Assembly (NCBI GenBank): GCA_900318995.1
Contig: ONMR01000011.1
Location: forward strand, 62,001 to 126,000
Reading direction: 5' to 3'
Origin: an uncultured Prevotellaceae bacterium
Lineage (GTDB): Bacteria; Bacteroidota; Bacteroidia; Bacteroidales; Bacteroidaceae
DNA length: 64,000 nt
Shown here: piece by piece, positions 47,598-56,837 of the stretch
Position numbering within the stretch: the first letter of the stretch is position 1
Layout: the number at the start of each line of letters is the position of its first letter
Translations under genes and position numbers: made by a program
The notes under the pieces: generated by a model
Told to the model about the DNA's origin: nothing
Databases searched by the model: none
Seen by the model: the letters and a program-made list of their open reading frames with translations, nothing else

Positions 47598-48880
47598 TGA
47601 GATTGAAAGTCATTACATTGGCATTTGGGTTTGCATTGGCTTTGACAGATATGGCCAATGCGCAGGAGGCCGTAACGGACAGCGCATCGGTTTATATGGA
47701 CAGCACTGCCGTATGTACCGATTCACTGACCGTGGAATTTCCGGAAAGCATGGAGTTTGATGTGGACAGTCTCATGAACATGTGGCTGGCTAAACAGTAT
47801 CTCTCCTATGATGAGGAATGCATGGAGAGTTCGGTCAACCCCAAATTCAGCGACAGCGTCTATGCAAAACGTCTGAGCAGCCTTCCAACCCTGGTGGAAA
47901 TGCCGTACAACTATGTTACCAGGAATTCGATTGATGCATATATGGGAAGTAACCGAAAGGTCATTTCCTTTGCCTTAGGTATGTTACCCATATATGAAGA
48001 CATGTTTGTAGAGGCCCTTTTAAAATACAATGTTCCGCTTGAGCTCAAGTATCTGCCTATAGTGGAATCAGCTCTCAAACCAAAAGCCTACTCCCGAATG
48101 GGAGCGGCAGGAATGTGGCAGTTCATTTACAGCACCGGAAGAAAATACGGGCTTCAGGTAAACAGTCTGGTCGATGACCGTTATGACATCGCAAAGGCAT
48201 CTGATGCGGCAGCACACCATCTGCGTGACCTGTATGACATGTTCGGAGACTGGTCTCTGGCCATATCAGCCTACAACTGCGGACCCGGCAACATCACCAA
48301 GGCCATAACCCGCGCAGGCGGAAAGCGTGACTTCTGGGATCTCTATCCCTATCTTCCGCGAGAGACCCGCGGATATCTTCCCGCATTCATCGCCGTCAAT
48401 TACGCAATGAGTTTTTATAAGGAACACGGCATCTGCCCAATGACATCCGCCCGGCCGGAGCAGACCGATACCCTGCACATAAACAACAATCTGCACATTG
48501 GGCAGGTAATGCATTACAGCGGAATCGGCCAGGAGGAGTTCAAGGCGCTCAATCCACAGTATCTCACAGAGGTTATACCCGGTGCATACCGCACTTGTGT
48601 CATAACCCTGCCGCAGCAATATATCAAACCGCTTGTGGAAGCTGGAGACTCTCTCTATGAGTTTGACAAGGAAAAGTATTTTTCAAAGGCCAAACTTGCG
48701 TACATTGATGACGATATGAAGAACCGTGTCACCTATGTCACCCATAAGATTAAGGAGGGCGAGACCCTGGGGCACATAGCCATCAAGTACCACACGACGG
48801 TCAAGAACATCAAGAACTGGAATAACCTGAAGAGTGACAATATCAGGGCCGGAAAGACGCTTAGAATATATAACAGATAA
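47597..48880 (+). CDS. membrane-bound lytic transglycosylase (MltD-like) with LysM
   Basis: 427 residues with a signal peptide about 1-22 (MANAQ). The SLT fold is seen at about 150-270: ESALKPKAYSRMGAAGMWQF has the catalytic Glu and AAGMWQ motif, and ISAYNCGPGNI closes the site. A LysM domain is at about 378-426, with GETLGHIAIKYHTTV. It cuts the MurNAc-GlcNAc bond of peptidoglycan. The start shares one base with the stop of the preceding gene. Confidence 0.95.
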   Translation: MRLKVITLAFGFALALTDMANAQEAVTDSASVYMDSTAVCTDSLTVEFPESMEFDVDSLMNMWLAKQYLSYDEECMESSVNPKFSDSVYAKRLSSLPTLVEMPYNYVTRNSIDAYMGSNRKVISFALGMLPIYEDMFVEALLKYNVPLELKYLPIVESALKPKAYSRMGAAGMWQFIYSTGRKYGLQVNSLVDDRYDIAKASDAAAHHLRDLYDMFGDWSLAISAYNCGPGNITKAITRAGGKRDFWDLYPYLPRETRGYLPAFIAVNYAMSFYKEHGICPMTSARPEQTDTLHINNNLHIGQVMHYSGIGQEEFKALNPQYLTEVIPGAYRTCVITLPQQYIKPLVEAGDSLYEFDKEKYFSKAKLAYIDDDMKNRVTYVTHKIKEGETLGHIAIKYHTTVKNIKNWNNLKSDNIRAGKTLRIYNR

Positions 48881-48894
48881 AAAAGGACAGCAAG

Positions 48895-51135
48895 ATGAGT
48901 GAAGATAATCTTTTTTCGCCCGATGAAGAGAGACTCATTGATGAGGCCTTCCAACATCTTATTGATTCATATCTCCAGACCAAGCACCGTAAGAAGGTAG
49001 AGATAATAACCAAGGCTTTTCAGTTTGCGCGTCAGGCACACAGGGGTGTGCGCCGCCACTCTGGCGAGCCTTATATTATGCATCCGCTTGCTGTTGCCCA
49101 GATAGTATGTTCTGAAATCGGGCTTGGATCGACATCTATCTGTTCGGCTCTGCTTCATGACGTGGTTGAGGATACTGACTACACTACAGATGACATCAAG
49201 AACGTGTTCGGTCCAAAGATAGCCCAGATTGTAGACGGACTGACCAAGATTGCGGGCGGCATATTCGGCGACAAGGCATCGGCTCAGGCTGAGAACTTCA
49301 AGAAGCTGCTCCTTACCATGAACGATGACATACGTGTCATACTGATCAAGATTGCCGACCGTCTGCACAATATGCGCACCTTGGAGAGCATGCAACCCCG
49401 CAAGCAGTACAAGATAGCCGGCGAGACCCTTTACATTTATGCCCCTCTGGCCTACCGTCTGGGGCTTAATAAGATTAAGTCAGAGCTTGAAGACCTGATC
49501 TTCAAATATGAGCATCCTGCCGAGTACAAGGACATACAGGAAAAACTGAATTTCTCTCGTGAGGAGCTCAATAATATCTATGAAGACTTTACCAGTCCCA
49601 TAACTGAGAAGCTTGATGAACTGGGCGTAAAATACAACATGTTCGGACGCATCAAGTCTCCATTCTCAATATGGAAGAAAATGAACAAGAACAACCTCAC
49701 CTTTGATGAGGTTTATGATATTCTTGCCGTCAGGATAGTATTTGACCCGTCATCACCCGAAAAAGAGCAGAGTGAATGCTTTGACATCTATCTGGCTCTT
49801 ACCAAGATTTACAAGTCACATCCGGACCGCCTGCGCGACTGGGTGACACATCCCAAGGCCAACGGCTATCAGGCTCTGCACGTTACCCTTATGAGCAATA
49901 CCGGCCAATGGGTGGAGGTGCAGATACGCAGCCGGCGCATGAACGACATTGCCGAGCAGGGTATCGCCGCCCATTGGAAATACAAGGAAGGTTCCACCTA
50001 TGAGGAGGATGAGACCGAACTTACCCACTGGCTTGAGACCATCAAGGAAATCCTTGAAGATCCGCAGCCTGATTCGATGGATTTCCTGGACACCATCAAA
50101 CTGAACCTTTACTCATCGGAGATATTCATTTTTACTCCCAAGGGCGAATTACGCACCATGCCTCAGGGCAGTACGGTACTTGATTTTGCCTTTACCATCC
50201 ACACCTATATGGGTACCAACTGCATAGGTGCCAAGGTCAATCATAAACTTGAGGCCATCAACTATGAACTCAAAAGCGGTGACCAGGTGGAGATACTTAC
50301 CTCAAAGAGTCAGAAGGTCAGTCCCGAATGGCTGGATTTTGCCACTACAGCCAAGGCCCGCGGTAAGATCAAACAGATGCTGCGCAAGGAAGAACGTGCC
50401 AACCAGAAATTCGGCGAGGCCATATTCCATGAATTCCTTGAGAACGAGGATTTAGAGGTGGATTCAGCCAAGATGGAACGTATCTGCCGCCTGCACGGCC
50501 TTAATAGCCGCGACGAACTGATGATAGCGCTTGGCCAGAAAAAGATCATCCTTGGAGATGCCGAGCGCAATATTATAAAAGGAGAGGCTGACAGCTGGTA
50601 CAAAAGATTCTGGTCGACATTCTCGTCTTCATCATCAAAAGACAAGGATAAGAAGGCCGAAGACACAAGTTCCGGCGACATCGATGTAAAGCGTACGCTT
50701 ATCATCAATGACGTAGACATGCACAAGTATACTTTTGCAGACTGCTGTAATCCTGTCCCGGGAGATTCTGTTCTGGGCTTTGTCGATGAAAACGGACATA
50801 TCACAATACATAAACGTAAATGTGATGTAGCCAACAAGCTCAAGTCGGCCAAGGGTAACCATATCCTTACGGTTGAGTGGCAGATTGAGAACAGCCTGTT
50901 CCCGGTATCCATTTACATGAAAGGTCTGGACAGCATCGGCACGCTTGGTAAAATCACTGAAATCATCTCCCAAAAGATGAACGTGAATATGAACAAGCTG
51001 GTCATTGAATCCAAAGAGGGCCTGTTTGAAGGCACTATCAGCGTCATGGTACACAGCCTGAATGATGTGACCAAGATCCAGAAGGAACTTAAGAAGATAA
51101 AGAATATTACAACGGTTGTCCGCAAGGAGGAATAG
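48895..51135 (+). CDS. bifunctional (p)ppGpp synthetase/hydrolase (RelA/SpoT)
   Basis: 746 residues. The hydrolase domain has the HD site in LLHDVVEDTDY; the synthetase region has GRIKSPFSIWKKM and HPKANGYQALH; then a TGS domain (FTPKGELRTMPQGSTVLDF), a zinc-finger region with a CC pair, and a C-terminal ACT domain. With HD and synthetase both intact, it is likely the Rel-type enzyme that makes and degrades the stringent alarmone. Last gene of the parAB run; its end overlaps the convergent merR gene by 29 bases. Confidence 0.96.
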   Translation: MSEDNLFSPDEERLIDEAFQHLIDSYLQTKHRKKVEIITKAFQFARQAHRGVRRHSGEPYIMHPLAVAQIVCSEIGLGSTSICSALLHDVVEDTDYTTDDIKNVFGPKIAQIVDGLTKIAGGIFGDKASAQAENFKKLLLTMNDDIRVILIKIADRLHNMRTLESMQPRKQYKIAGETLYIYAPLAYRLGLNKIKSELEDLIFKYEHPAEYKDIQEKLNFSREELNNIYEDFTSPITEKLDELGVKYNMFGRIKSPFSIWKKMNKNNLTFDEVYDILAVRIVFDPSSPEKEQSECFDIYLALTKIYKSHPDRLRDWVTHPKANGYQALHVTLMSNTGQWVEVQIRSRRMNDIAEQGIAAHWKYKEGSTYEEDETELTHWLETIKEILEDPQPDSMDFLDTIKLNLYSSEIFIFTPKGELRTMPQGSTVLDFAFTIHTYMGTNCIGAKVNHKLEAINYELKSGDQVEILTSKSQKVSPEWLDFATTAKARGKIKQMLRKEERANQKFGEAIFHEFLENEDLEVDSAKMERICRLHGLNSRDELMIALGQKKIILGDAERNIIKGEADSWYKRFWSTFSSSSSKDKDKKAEDTSSGDIDVKRTLIINDVDMHKYTFADCCNPVPGDSVLGFVDENGHITIHKRKCDVANKLKSAKGNHILTVEWQIENSLFPVSIYMKGLDSIGTLGKITEIISQKMNVNMNKLVIESKEGLFEGTISVMVHSLNDVTKIQKELKKIKNITTVVRKEE

Positions 51136-51472
51136 CATCCAACTCGGCTAAAATAGCCAACAGCTCCTCTCGCACAGCTTTCAGACGGCTTACCACATCA
51201 TTCGAATCAAGAGTAGTCTGCGGATTATCCTTCATCCGGCTTTTGGCGCCCTTTATGGTCAGGGATTTCTCCTTTACCAGATGGTTCACCAGCTTGATCT
51301 GCTCTATATCAGCAGCAGTGTAGTGACGAATGCCTTTTGCATTCTTCTTAGGAGAAATCTCCTTGAACTCCTTTTCCCAGTAACGCAGTGTACTGTCAGG
51401 TATGCCGAGCATATCTGATACCTCCTTGATGGAGTAATACTTCTTGAGTTCTTTATTGGGCTTGAGTGGCAT
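51107..51472 (-). CDS. MerR-family transcriptional regulator
   Basis: 121 residues. The N-terminal winged helix YYSIKEVSDMLGIPDSTLRYWEKEF is MerR-type, followed by HYTAADIEQIKLVNHLV and a coiled coil (about 80-115). There are no effector cysteines, so it is not a metal sensor; the short C-terminus is like the orphan MerR regulators that are common in Bacteroidetes. It lies 11 bases after the M23 peptidase gene and is probably co-transcribed with it. Confidence 0.93.
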   Translation of the reverse strand: MPLKPNKELKKYYSIKEVSDMLGIPDSTLRYWEKEFKEISPKKNAKGIRHYTAADIEQIKLVNHLVKEKSLTIKGAKSRMKDNPQTTLDSNDVVSRLKAVREELLAILAELDAIPPCGQPL

Positions 51473-51483
51473 ATATGGATTTT

Positions 51484-52452
51484 TTAGTCAAGTACCTTTC
51501 CGTGATTCTCCGCCAGGCTGATCATCTCCTCATACTGCTCGGCATCCAGATCCATAAAGTAATAGTTGATGGGATCGACATCCGTATTCCCCAACCAAAC
51601 CTCATAATGGACATGGGGACCGGTACTTTTTCCTGTCGAGCCCGCCTTGGCAATCTCTTCACTTCGAACCACATTCTGCCCCTCCTTTACCAGGATCTTG
51701 CTAAGATGGGCATAGCGGGTCTTATAACCATAGCCATGGTCTATCTCCACCAGGTTTCCGTAGCCGGTCTTCCATTTGGCATAGACCACCTTGCCGTTTC
51801 CGGTTGCATAGACAGGAGTTCCGGTATCACATGTAAAGTCCATTCCGTGGTGGAACCGGCGTACATGATATATCGGGTCATTACGGTATCCGTATCCCGA
51901 TGCAGTGCGCTTAAGGTCCTTGTTTGATACAGGCTGAATGGCCGGTATGCAGGCCAGTTTGTTTTCCTGCTCACGCGACTGTTCCACCAATTCATTGAAA
52001 GAACGGGTTTGCATGTATAGCTTCTTGCTGAGCATGTCAACCTTCTGCGAGGTGTTCACAACCAGGTCTGCGTTTGACATATCGGTGAGCTCGGCATAGC
52101 GGTTGGTACCGTTAAAACCGGACTGACGGGCGGCCTCCGGAACCGGTTCGGCCTCCAGGAGAACACGATAGAGATTGTCATCCCGCTCTTCGATATCATG
52201 AAGTACCAGCAGGGCATCATCGACCTTTCGGGAGAGAACCCTATACTGGGTCTGCATACGGCTGTTTTCAACCAGAAGGTCCTCAACCTGCGGAGTACTT
52301 ACGACAAACCAGTAGATAATGAAGAAGACTCCTCCCAGAACAACTGACAGCAGAAAGCGCCAAAGCCAGGATAGCAGCCTCTGACCCAAAGTAGGGAATA
52401 CCCTGCGATAAACCCTGCGCTGCGGATCATACTGATAGTAAATCTTCCTCAT
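51484..52452 (-). CDS. M23-family peptidase (LytM-type, membrane-anchored)
   Basis: 322 residues from the ATG at 52452. A basic N-terminus and one membrane helix (about 31-51) precede a coiled-coil region and the M23 domain (about 205-300). Zinc ligands are in HHGMDFTC and GPHVHYEVW; AHLSK completes the site. Such proteins cut peptide cross-links or act as envelope activators. The frame continues open upstream across alaS on the other strand, but that part is a shadow. It has its own promoter, divergent from alaS. Confidence 0.95.
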   Translation of the reverse strand: MRKIYYQYDPQRRVYRRVFPTLGQRLLSWLWRFLLSVVLGGVFFIIYWFVVSTPQVEDLLVENSRMQTQYRVLSRKVDDALLVLHDIEERDDNLYRVLLEAEPVPEAARQSGFNGTNRYAELTDMSNADLVVNTSQKVDMLSKKLYMQTRSFNELVEQSREQENKLACIPAIQPVSNKDLKRTASGYGYRNDPIYHVRRFHHGMDFTCDTGTPVYATGNGKVVYAKWKTGYGNLVEIDHGYGYKTRYAHLSKILVKEGQNVVRSEEIAKAGSTGKSTGPHVHYEVWLGNTDVDPINYYFMDLDAEQYEEMISLAENHGKVLD

Positions 52453-52469
52453 AATCTTATTACAACTCG

Positions 52470-52500
52470 CAAAAGTAGCAAAAAAGTAGTACCTTTGCAA
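52470..52500 (-). promoter_or_regulatory. M23 peptidase promoter
   Basis: Minus-strand TACTTTTG (52477 to 52470) with TTG (52500 to 52498) 20 bases upstream. The predicted leader is about 13 bases. The TTG lies within the last bases of the plus-strand box for alaS and just beyond. Confidence 0.75.
52490..52497 (+). promoter_or_regulatory. alaS -7 promoter box
   Basis: TACCTTTG fits TAnnTTTG; predicted start near 52502 gives a leader of about 26 bases to the ATG at 52528. The region at the -33 position is occupied by the opposing box. Confidence 0.65.
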
Positions 52501-52527
52501 GCCAAAAGAATACAACATAAATAAGAT

Positions 52528-55137
52528 ATGATGACAGCTAAGGAAATACGTGATTCCTTCAAGAGTTTCTTTGAGAGTAAAGGACACCTGATAGTACCTT
52601 CGGCCCCCATGGTGGTAAAGGATGACCCCACCCTGATGTTCACCAACGCCGGCATGAACCAGTTCAAGGACATAATCCTGGGTAACCGCGCCCCCAAGAG
52701 CCGCCGTGTGGCCGACTCGCAGAAGTGCCTGCGCGTAAGCGGTAAGCACAATGACCTGGAGGAGGTTGGTCATGATACATATCACCACACCATGTTCGAG
52801 ATGCTGGGCAACTGGTCTTTCGGTGACTACTTCAAGAAAGAGGCCATAAGCTGGGCATGGGAGTATCTGGTGGATGTTCTCAAACTGGACCCCAAAAACC
52901 TCTACGCCACCGTATTCGAGGGTAGCCCCGAGGAGGGTCTGGAGCGCGACAACGAGGCTGCCGCCATATGGGAGCAGTTCCTGCCCAAGGATCATATCCT
53001 TAACGGTAACAAGCACGACAATTTCTGGGAGATGGGCGATACCGGCCCCTGCGGCCCCTGCAGCGAGATCCATATGGACTCACGCTCCGATGAGGAGAAG
53101 GCCAAGGTGCCCGGCCGCGACCTTGTAAACAAGGACCATCCCCAGGTAATAGAGATATGGAACCTGGTGTTCATGCAGTTCAACCGCAAGGCCGACCACT
53201 CACTGGAGCCCCTGCCCGCCAAGGTAATCGACACCGGTATGGGATTCGAGCGTCTGGTACGCACCCTGCAGGGCAAGCAGTCCAACTATGACACCGATGT
53301 GTTCCAGCCCATCATCAAGCAGATAGGTGCACTGACCGGCCTTGAGTACGGAAAGGATGAAAAGGTTGATATAGCCATGCGCGTTGTTGCCGACCACATC
53401 CGCACAATCGCATTCAGCATAACCGACGGACAGCTGCCATCAAACGCCAAGGCCGGTTACGTGATACGCCGCATACTGCGCCGTGCAGTACGTTACGCCT
53501 ACACGTTCCTGGGCCAGAAGGAGGCTTTCCTGTACAAACTGCTGCCCGTACTGATTGACAACATGGGTGATGCATATCCCGAGCTGAACGCCCAGAAGAC
53601 GCTTATCGAGAAGGTGATCATTGAGGAGGAGGAGTCATTCCTGCGCACCCTTGACACCGGTATCAAGCTTCTTGACAAGGTTATGGCCGATACCAAGGCT
53701 GCCGGTAAGACAGAGATTAGCGGTGTTAACGCATTCACACTGTACGATACCTACGGATTCCCGCTTGACCTGACCGAACTCATACTGCGTGAAAACGGCA
53801 TGAGCGCCAACATTGACGAGTTCAATGAGGAGATGGGTAAGCAGAAGGCCCGCGCCCGCAACGCCGCCGCCGTAGAGAACGGAGACTGGGTAGTACTCAA
53901 GGAGGGTGAGACCGAGTTTGTAGGCTATGACTTTACCGAATATGAAACATCCATCCTGCGCTACCGCGAGGTCAGGCAGAAGAGCGGCGTAATCTACCAG
54001 ATAGTCCTGGACAAGACCCCGTTCTATGCCGAGATGGGCGGTCAGGTAGGTGACCAGGGTGTGATAGTAAGTGAGTTTGAGACAATCGATATAATTGACA
54101 CCAAGAAGGAGAACGGTCTGCCCGTACACATTACCAAGAAACTGCCCCAGCACCCCGAGGCTCCCATGATGGCTTGCGTGGATACCGACAAGCGTCACGC
54201 ATGCGAGGCCAACCACACCGCAACCCACCTTGTGGATGAGGCTCTGCGCGAGGTTCTGGGTACACACGTTGAGCAGAAGGGCTCACTCGTTACCCCCGAT
54301 GGTCTGCGCTTTGACTTCTCACACTTCCAGAAGGTGACCGATGAGGAATTGCGTCAGGTGGAGCGTCTGGTAAACGAGAAGATCCGCATGGACCTGCCCC
54401 TGCAGGAGCACCGCGACCTGCCTATTGATGAGGCCAAAAAGCTCGGTGCAATCGCACTTTTCGGTGAGAAATACGGTGATAAGGTACGTGTAGTCCAGTT
54501 CGGCAACTCAATCGAGTTCTGCGGTGGCGTACATGCATCTTCAACCGGCCGCATCGGTATGTTCAAGATTGTTTCAGAGAGCTCAATCGCAGCCGGCGTG
54601 CGCCGCATCGAGGCTATCACAGGCGAGGCTGTAGAGAATATGGTTTACAGCATCCAGGATACCATCCTTGCACTTAAGGCCGTACTGCCGGGATCATCAA
54701 TAGAGACCGCAGTAAAGAAGGCTATCGATGAGAACGCCACCCTTAAGAAACAGGTAGAGGAGTTCCTCAAGGAGAAAGCCGCCCAGGTCAAGGAAAGACT
54801 CATCAGCCAGGCCAAGGACGTAAACGGCATTAAAATTATAAGTGCCGTATTACCAGGAACAGCCGCAATGGTCAAGGATATGGTATTCGGTATCCGCGGA
54901 GAACTCACGACCAATACAATCGTAATTATAGGCAGTGAGGAGGCAGGCAAGCCCATGCTTACCGTAAGCGTAAGCGATGACCTGACATCACGCTTCAACG
55001 CCGGTCAGATGGTTCGCGAGGCAGCCAAACTGATTCAGGGCGGAGGCGGCGGCCAGCCCCACTTCGCAACCGCCGGCGGCAAGAATCCCGAAGGCCTGCA
55101 CGCAGCTGTTGACAGCATAATTAAGGCTTTATCATAA
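52528..55137 (+). CDS. alaS: alanyl-tRNA synthetase
   Basis: 869 residues, normal length. N-terminal class II domain ([39 protein letters not shown]), tRNA-recognition region, editing domain with [16 protein letters not shown] and CGGVH, and C-terminal DHHA1 domain with [14 protein letters not shown]. Charges tRNA-Ala and removes mischarged Ser/Gly. Codons are strongly biased to GC-ending forms compared with the AT-richer genes near 31 kb, as expected of a highly expressed gene. Its stop codon is inside the left arm of a 41-bp inverted repeat. Confidence 0.98.
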   Translation: MMTAKEIRDSFKSFFESKGHLIVPSAPMVVKDDPTLMFTNAGMNQFKDIILGNRAPKSRRVADSQKCLRVSGKHNDLEEVGHDTYHHTMFEMLGNWSFGDYFKKEAISWAWEYLVDVLKLDPKNLYATVFEGSPEEGLERDNEAAAIWEQFLPKDHILNGNKHDNFWEMGDTGPCGPCSEIHMDSRSDEEKAKVPGRDLVNKDHPQVIEIWNLVFMQFNRKADHSLEPLPAKVIDTGMGFERLVRTLQGKQSNYDTDVFQPIIKQIGALTGLEYGKDEKVDIAMRVVADHIRTIAFSITDGQLPSNAKAGYVIRRILRRAVRYAYTFLGQKEAFLYKLLPVLIDNMGDAYPELNAQKTLIEKVIIEEEESFLRTLDTGIKLLDKVMADTKAAGKTEISGVNAFTLYDTYGFPLDLTELILRENGMSANIDEFNEEMGKQKARARNAAAVENGDWVVLKEGETEFVGYDFTEYETSILRYREVRQKSGVIYQIVLDKTPFYAEMGGQVGDQGVIVSEFETIDIIDTKKENGLPVHITKKLPQHPEAPMMACVDTDKRHACEANHTATHLVDEALREVLGTHVEQKGSLVTPDGLRFDFSHFQKVTDEELRQVERLVNEKIRMDLPLQEHRDLPIDEAKKLGAIALFGEKYGDKVRVVQFGNSIEFCGGVHASSTGRIGMFKIVSESSIAAGVRRIEAITGEAVENMVYSIQDTILALKAVLPGSSIETAVKKAIDENATLKKQVEEFLKEKAAQVKERLISQAKDVNGIKIISAVLPGTAAMVKDMVFGIRGELTTNTIVIIGSEEAGKPMLTVSVSDDLTSRFNAGQMVREAAKLIQGGGGGQPHFATAGGKNPEGLHAAVDSIIKALS

Positions 55138-55331
55138 CTGGCCCGACCTGTAAACAGGGTATAGGGTCTCAGGGAGTCTCGCACCCACGCGTGACCAGTG
55201 GGAGGGGCCCGCGACTAAAAATATCTATTCTGGAACGCTGAACTTGTTCAGTAGTTTCGGAATAGATATTTTTCGTTGTGGGAGGGCATTCTCCCTGAGA
55301 CCCTATACCCTGTTTACAGGTCGGGCCAGTT
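55136..55331. repeat. perfect 41-bp inverted repeat with nested hairpins
   Basis: 55136-55176 is the exact reverse complement of 55291-55331; 114 bases separate the arms. The centre has a second stem of 14 bp (55217-55230 with 55260-55273), A-rich on the left and T-rich on the right, capped by CTGAAC/GTTCAG. The left arm starts in the alaS stop; the right arm contains the last five helicase codons and stop (55314-55331). The inner stem may be a bidirectional terminator. Confidence 0.97.
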
Positions 55332-56747
55332 GACGAGGTAGACGGTTTGGGTAGCGCGGGTAAGGGCGGTGTAGAGCCAGCGGTAGTAGTCTTCGTCCCG
55401 GCCATCCTCGGGAATGTAGCCCTGGTCAATGAATATGTTCTTCCACTGGCCGCCCTGAGCCTTGTGGCAGGTTACGGCATAGGCGTATTTTATCTGAAGA
55501 GCGTTGAAATGGGGGTTCTCCCGCAGCCGTTTCATTTTCTCCTTTTTATCAGGGATTCCGGCATAATCCTCCATTACGTTACAGAATAGACGGTCGCTCT
55601 CCTCACGGGTAAGCGAAGGAGACTCGCTATGAAGGGTATCGAGCAGAAGAGTGACATCTATCTCCAAGTCATCATAATCCGGGAACGCCAACACAGCATC
55701 CTCAAACCGGAATCCGTAAAGTTCACGCAGACGTCGCACGCGCCGTATAACCGCTATGTCTCCGTTGGCAATAAACTGCGGCAGGTTGGCGTACGGGTCA
55801 GCCCCTTCGTCCGCAGCCAGTTTTCCGGTCCAATAATAATTGTTCTTTACAATCATTACCATATCGCCGCGACATAGTTCATCCTCACGATCCAGGATAG
55901 TTGTACGTATCCCGTTATTGTATACTATGGCACGCTTATTGGAACGGCACAAAACCATAGTCTCATCGATGCCGTCACGGCTATAGCAGCCATTTAGTGT
56001 CTCTATCAGGTCACTTCCGGAAATCTTTCGGACATCAGTAAAGCCTTCCAACCTGAATCTGAATCCGGCGGCATTCATGGCATCAATGGCAAAAATCCGG
56101 AGTTGGGTGGCATTATACAGGATACCTGACTCATGTTCCTGACGCATTACATTCTCCAGACAGAACTCCGACACATCCAGGTTGTATCCCATAAGCAAGT
56201 CCGCCGAAAGTCCGGGACTCTCATGCTCACCCACAGGAGGAAGCTGTGCCTGGTCGCCCAGCATGAGCAGTCGGCAGCCAGGTCCCGAATAAACATAACT
56301 TACCAGGTCATCCAGCAGACGCCCTGAGCCGAACATGGAACCTGACAAGCCCTCATTGGAAATCATGGATGCCTCATCAACCAGAAAAAGCGTATTCTCA
56401 TGGATGTTCCGGTCAAGTTGGAAACTGCCTGCATCAAGCAAGGATTTCTGACGGTAAATCTTTTTGTGTATCGTACAAGCCGGAAATCCGGATGTATTTG
56501 AGAACACTTTGGCCGCACGTCCGGTTGGAGCCATCAGGACCACCCTCATGCGATAACGCGCCATGATACGCACCAACGTGCTGATGATTAGCGTTTTACC
56601 AGTTCCGGCATAACCCTTTAGCAAGAATAGTTTCCGTGGAGCCGGATCACTTACAAATATGGCCAGACGGTTCATCGCCACCACCTGTTCATGTGTCGGT
56701 TCAAACGGGAAAGCATCGGTCAAATCCTTAAACAAAGGGTTAATCAT
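55314..56747 (-). CDS. RecD/Dda-like superfamily 1 DNA helicase
   Basis: 477 residues. Walker A GYAGTGKT near 43-50, Walker B LVDEASMISNEG, GDQAQLPPVGE (motif III) and AYAVTCHKAQGGQW plus YTALTRATQTVYL at the end (motifs V and VI) place it with RecD-like 5'-3' helicases. It has no exonuclease partner here (recB/recC absent), so it is the short stand-alone type. The last residues NWPDL are encoded in the inverted repeat shared with the region after alaS. Confidence 0.92.
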   Translation of the reverse strand: MINPLFKDLTDAFPFEPTHEQVVAMNRLAIFVSDPAPRKLFLLKGYAGTGKTLIISTLVRIMARYRMRVVLMAPTGRAAKVFSNTSGFPACTIHKKIYRQKSLLDAGSFQLDRNIHENTLFLVDEASMISNEGLSGSMFGSGRLLDDLVSYVYSGPGCRLLMLGDQAQLPPVGEHESPGLSADLLMGYNLDVSEFCLENVMRQEHESGILYNATQLRIFAIDAMNAAGFRFRLEGFTDVRKISGSDLIETLNGCYSRDGIDETMVLCRSNKRAIVYNNGIRTTILDREDELCRGDMVMIVKNNYYWTGKLAADEGADPYANLPQFIANGDIAVIRRVRRLRELYGFRFEDAVLAFPDYDDLEIDVTLLLDTLHSESPSLTREESDRLFCNVMEDYAGIPDKKEKMKRLRENPHFNALQIKYAYAVTCHKAQGGQWKNIFIDQGYIPEDGRDEDYYRWLYTALTRATQTVYLVNWPDL

Positions 56748-56800
56748 CTAACTGAAAAGCAAAAAAAAGTTTATTTATTAATTTATACGGATAATTGTTC

Positions 56801-56808
56801 TATTTTTG
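56801..56808 (+). promoter_or_regulatory. -7 box for the 56838 gene
   Basis: TATTTTTG fits TAnnTTTG, 29 bases before the ATG at 56838. No clear -33 element in the AT-rich upstream. Confidence 0.55.
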
Positions 56809-56837
56809 CGATGCGAAAATAAAAAAAAACATCCGAT

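Noticed and set aside
45911..48900. parS site near parAB
   Set aside because: I looked for a CACGTG-centred palindrome with matching flanks and saw only partial matches elsewhere (for example near 19612 and 27209), which lack the outer bases.
52453..53073. In-frame upstream extension of the M23 peptidase (529 residues in total)
   Set aside because: It runs antisense through the start of alaS and crosses the peptidase gene's own promoter; the ATG at 52452 begins a sensible anchor and domain order.
55136..55331. The 41-bp inverted repeat as an insertion sequence or CRISPR unit
   Set aside because: There is no transposase frame, no flanking target duplication that I can see, and only one repeat pair.
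55136..55331. The 41-bp inverted repeat as a phase-variable promoter switch
   Set aside because: No TAnnTTTG box in either orientation of the centre points into a gene, and both flanking genes converge on it. It could still invert, but not as a promoter switch.
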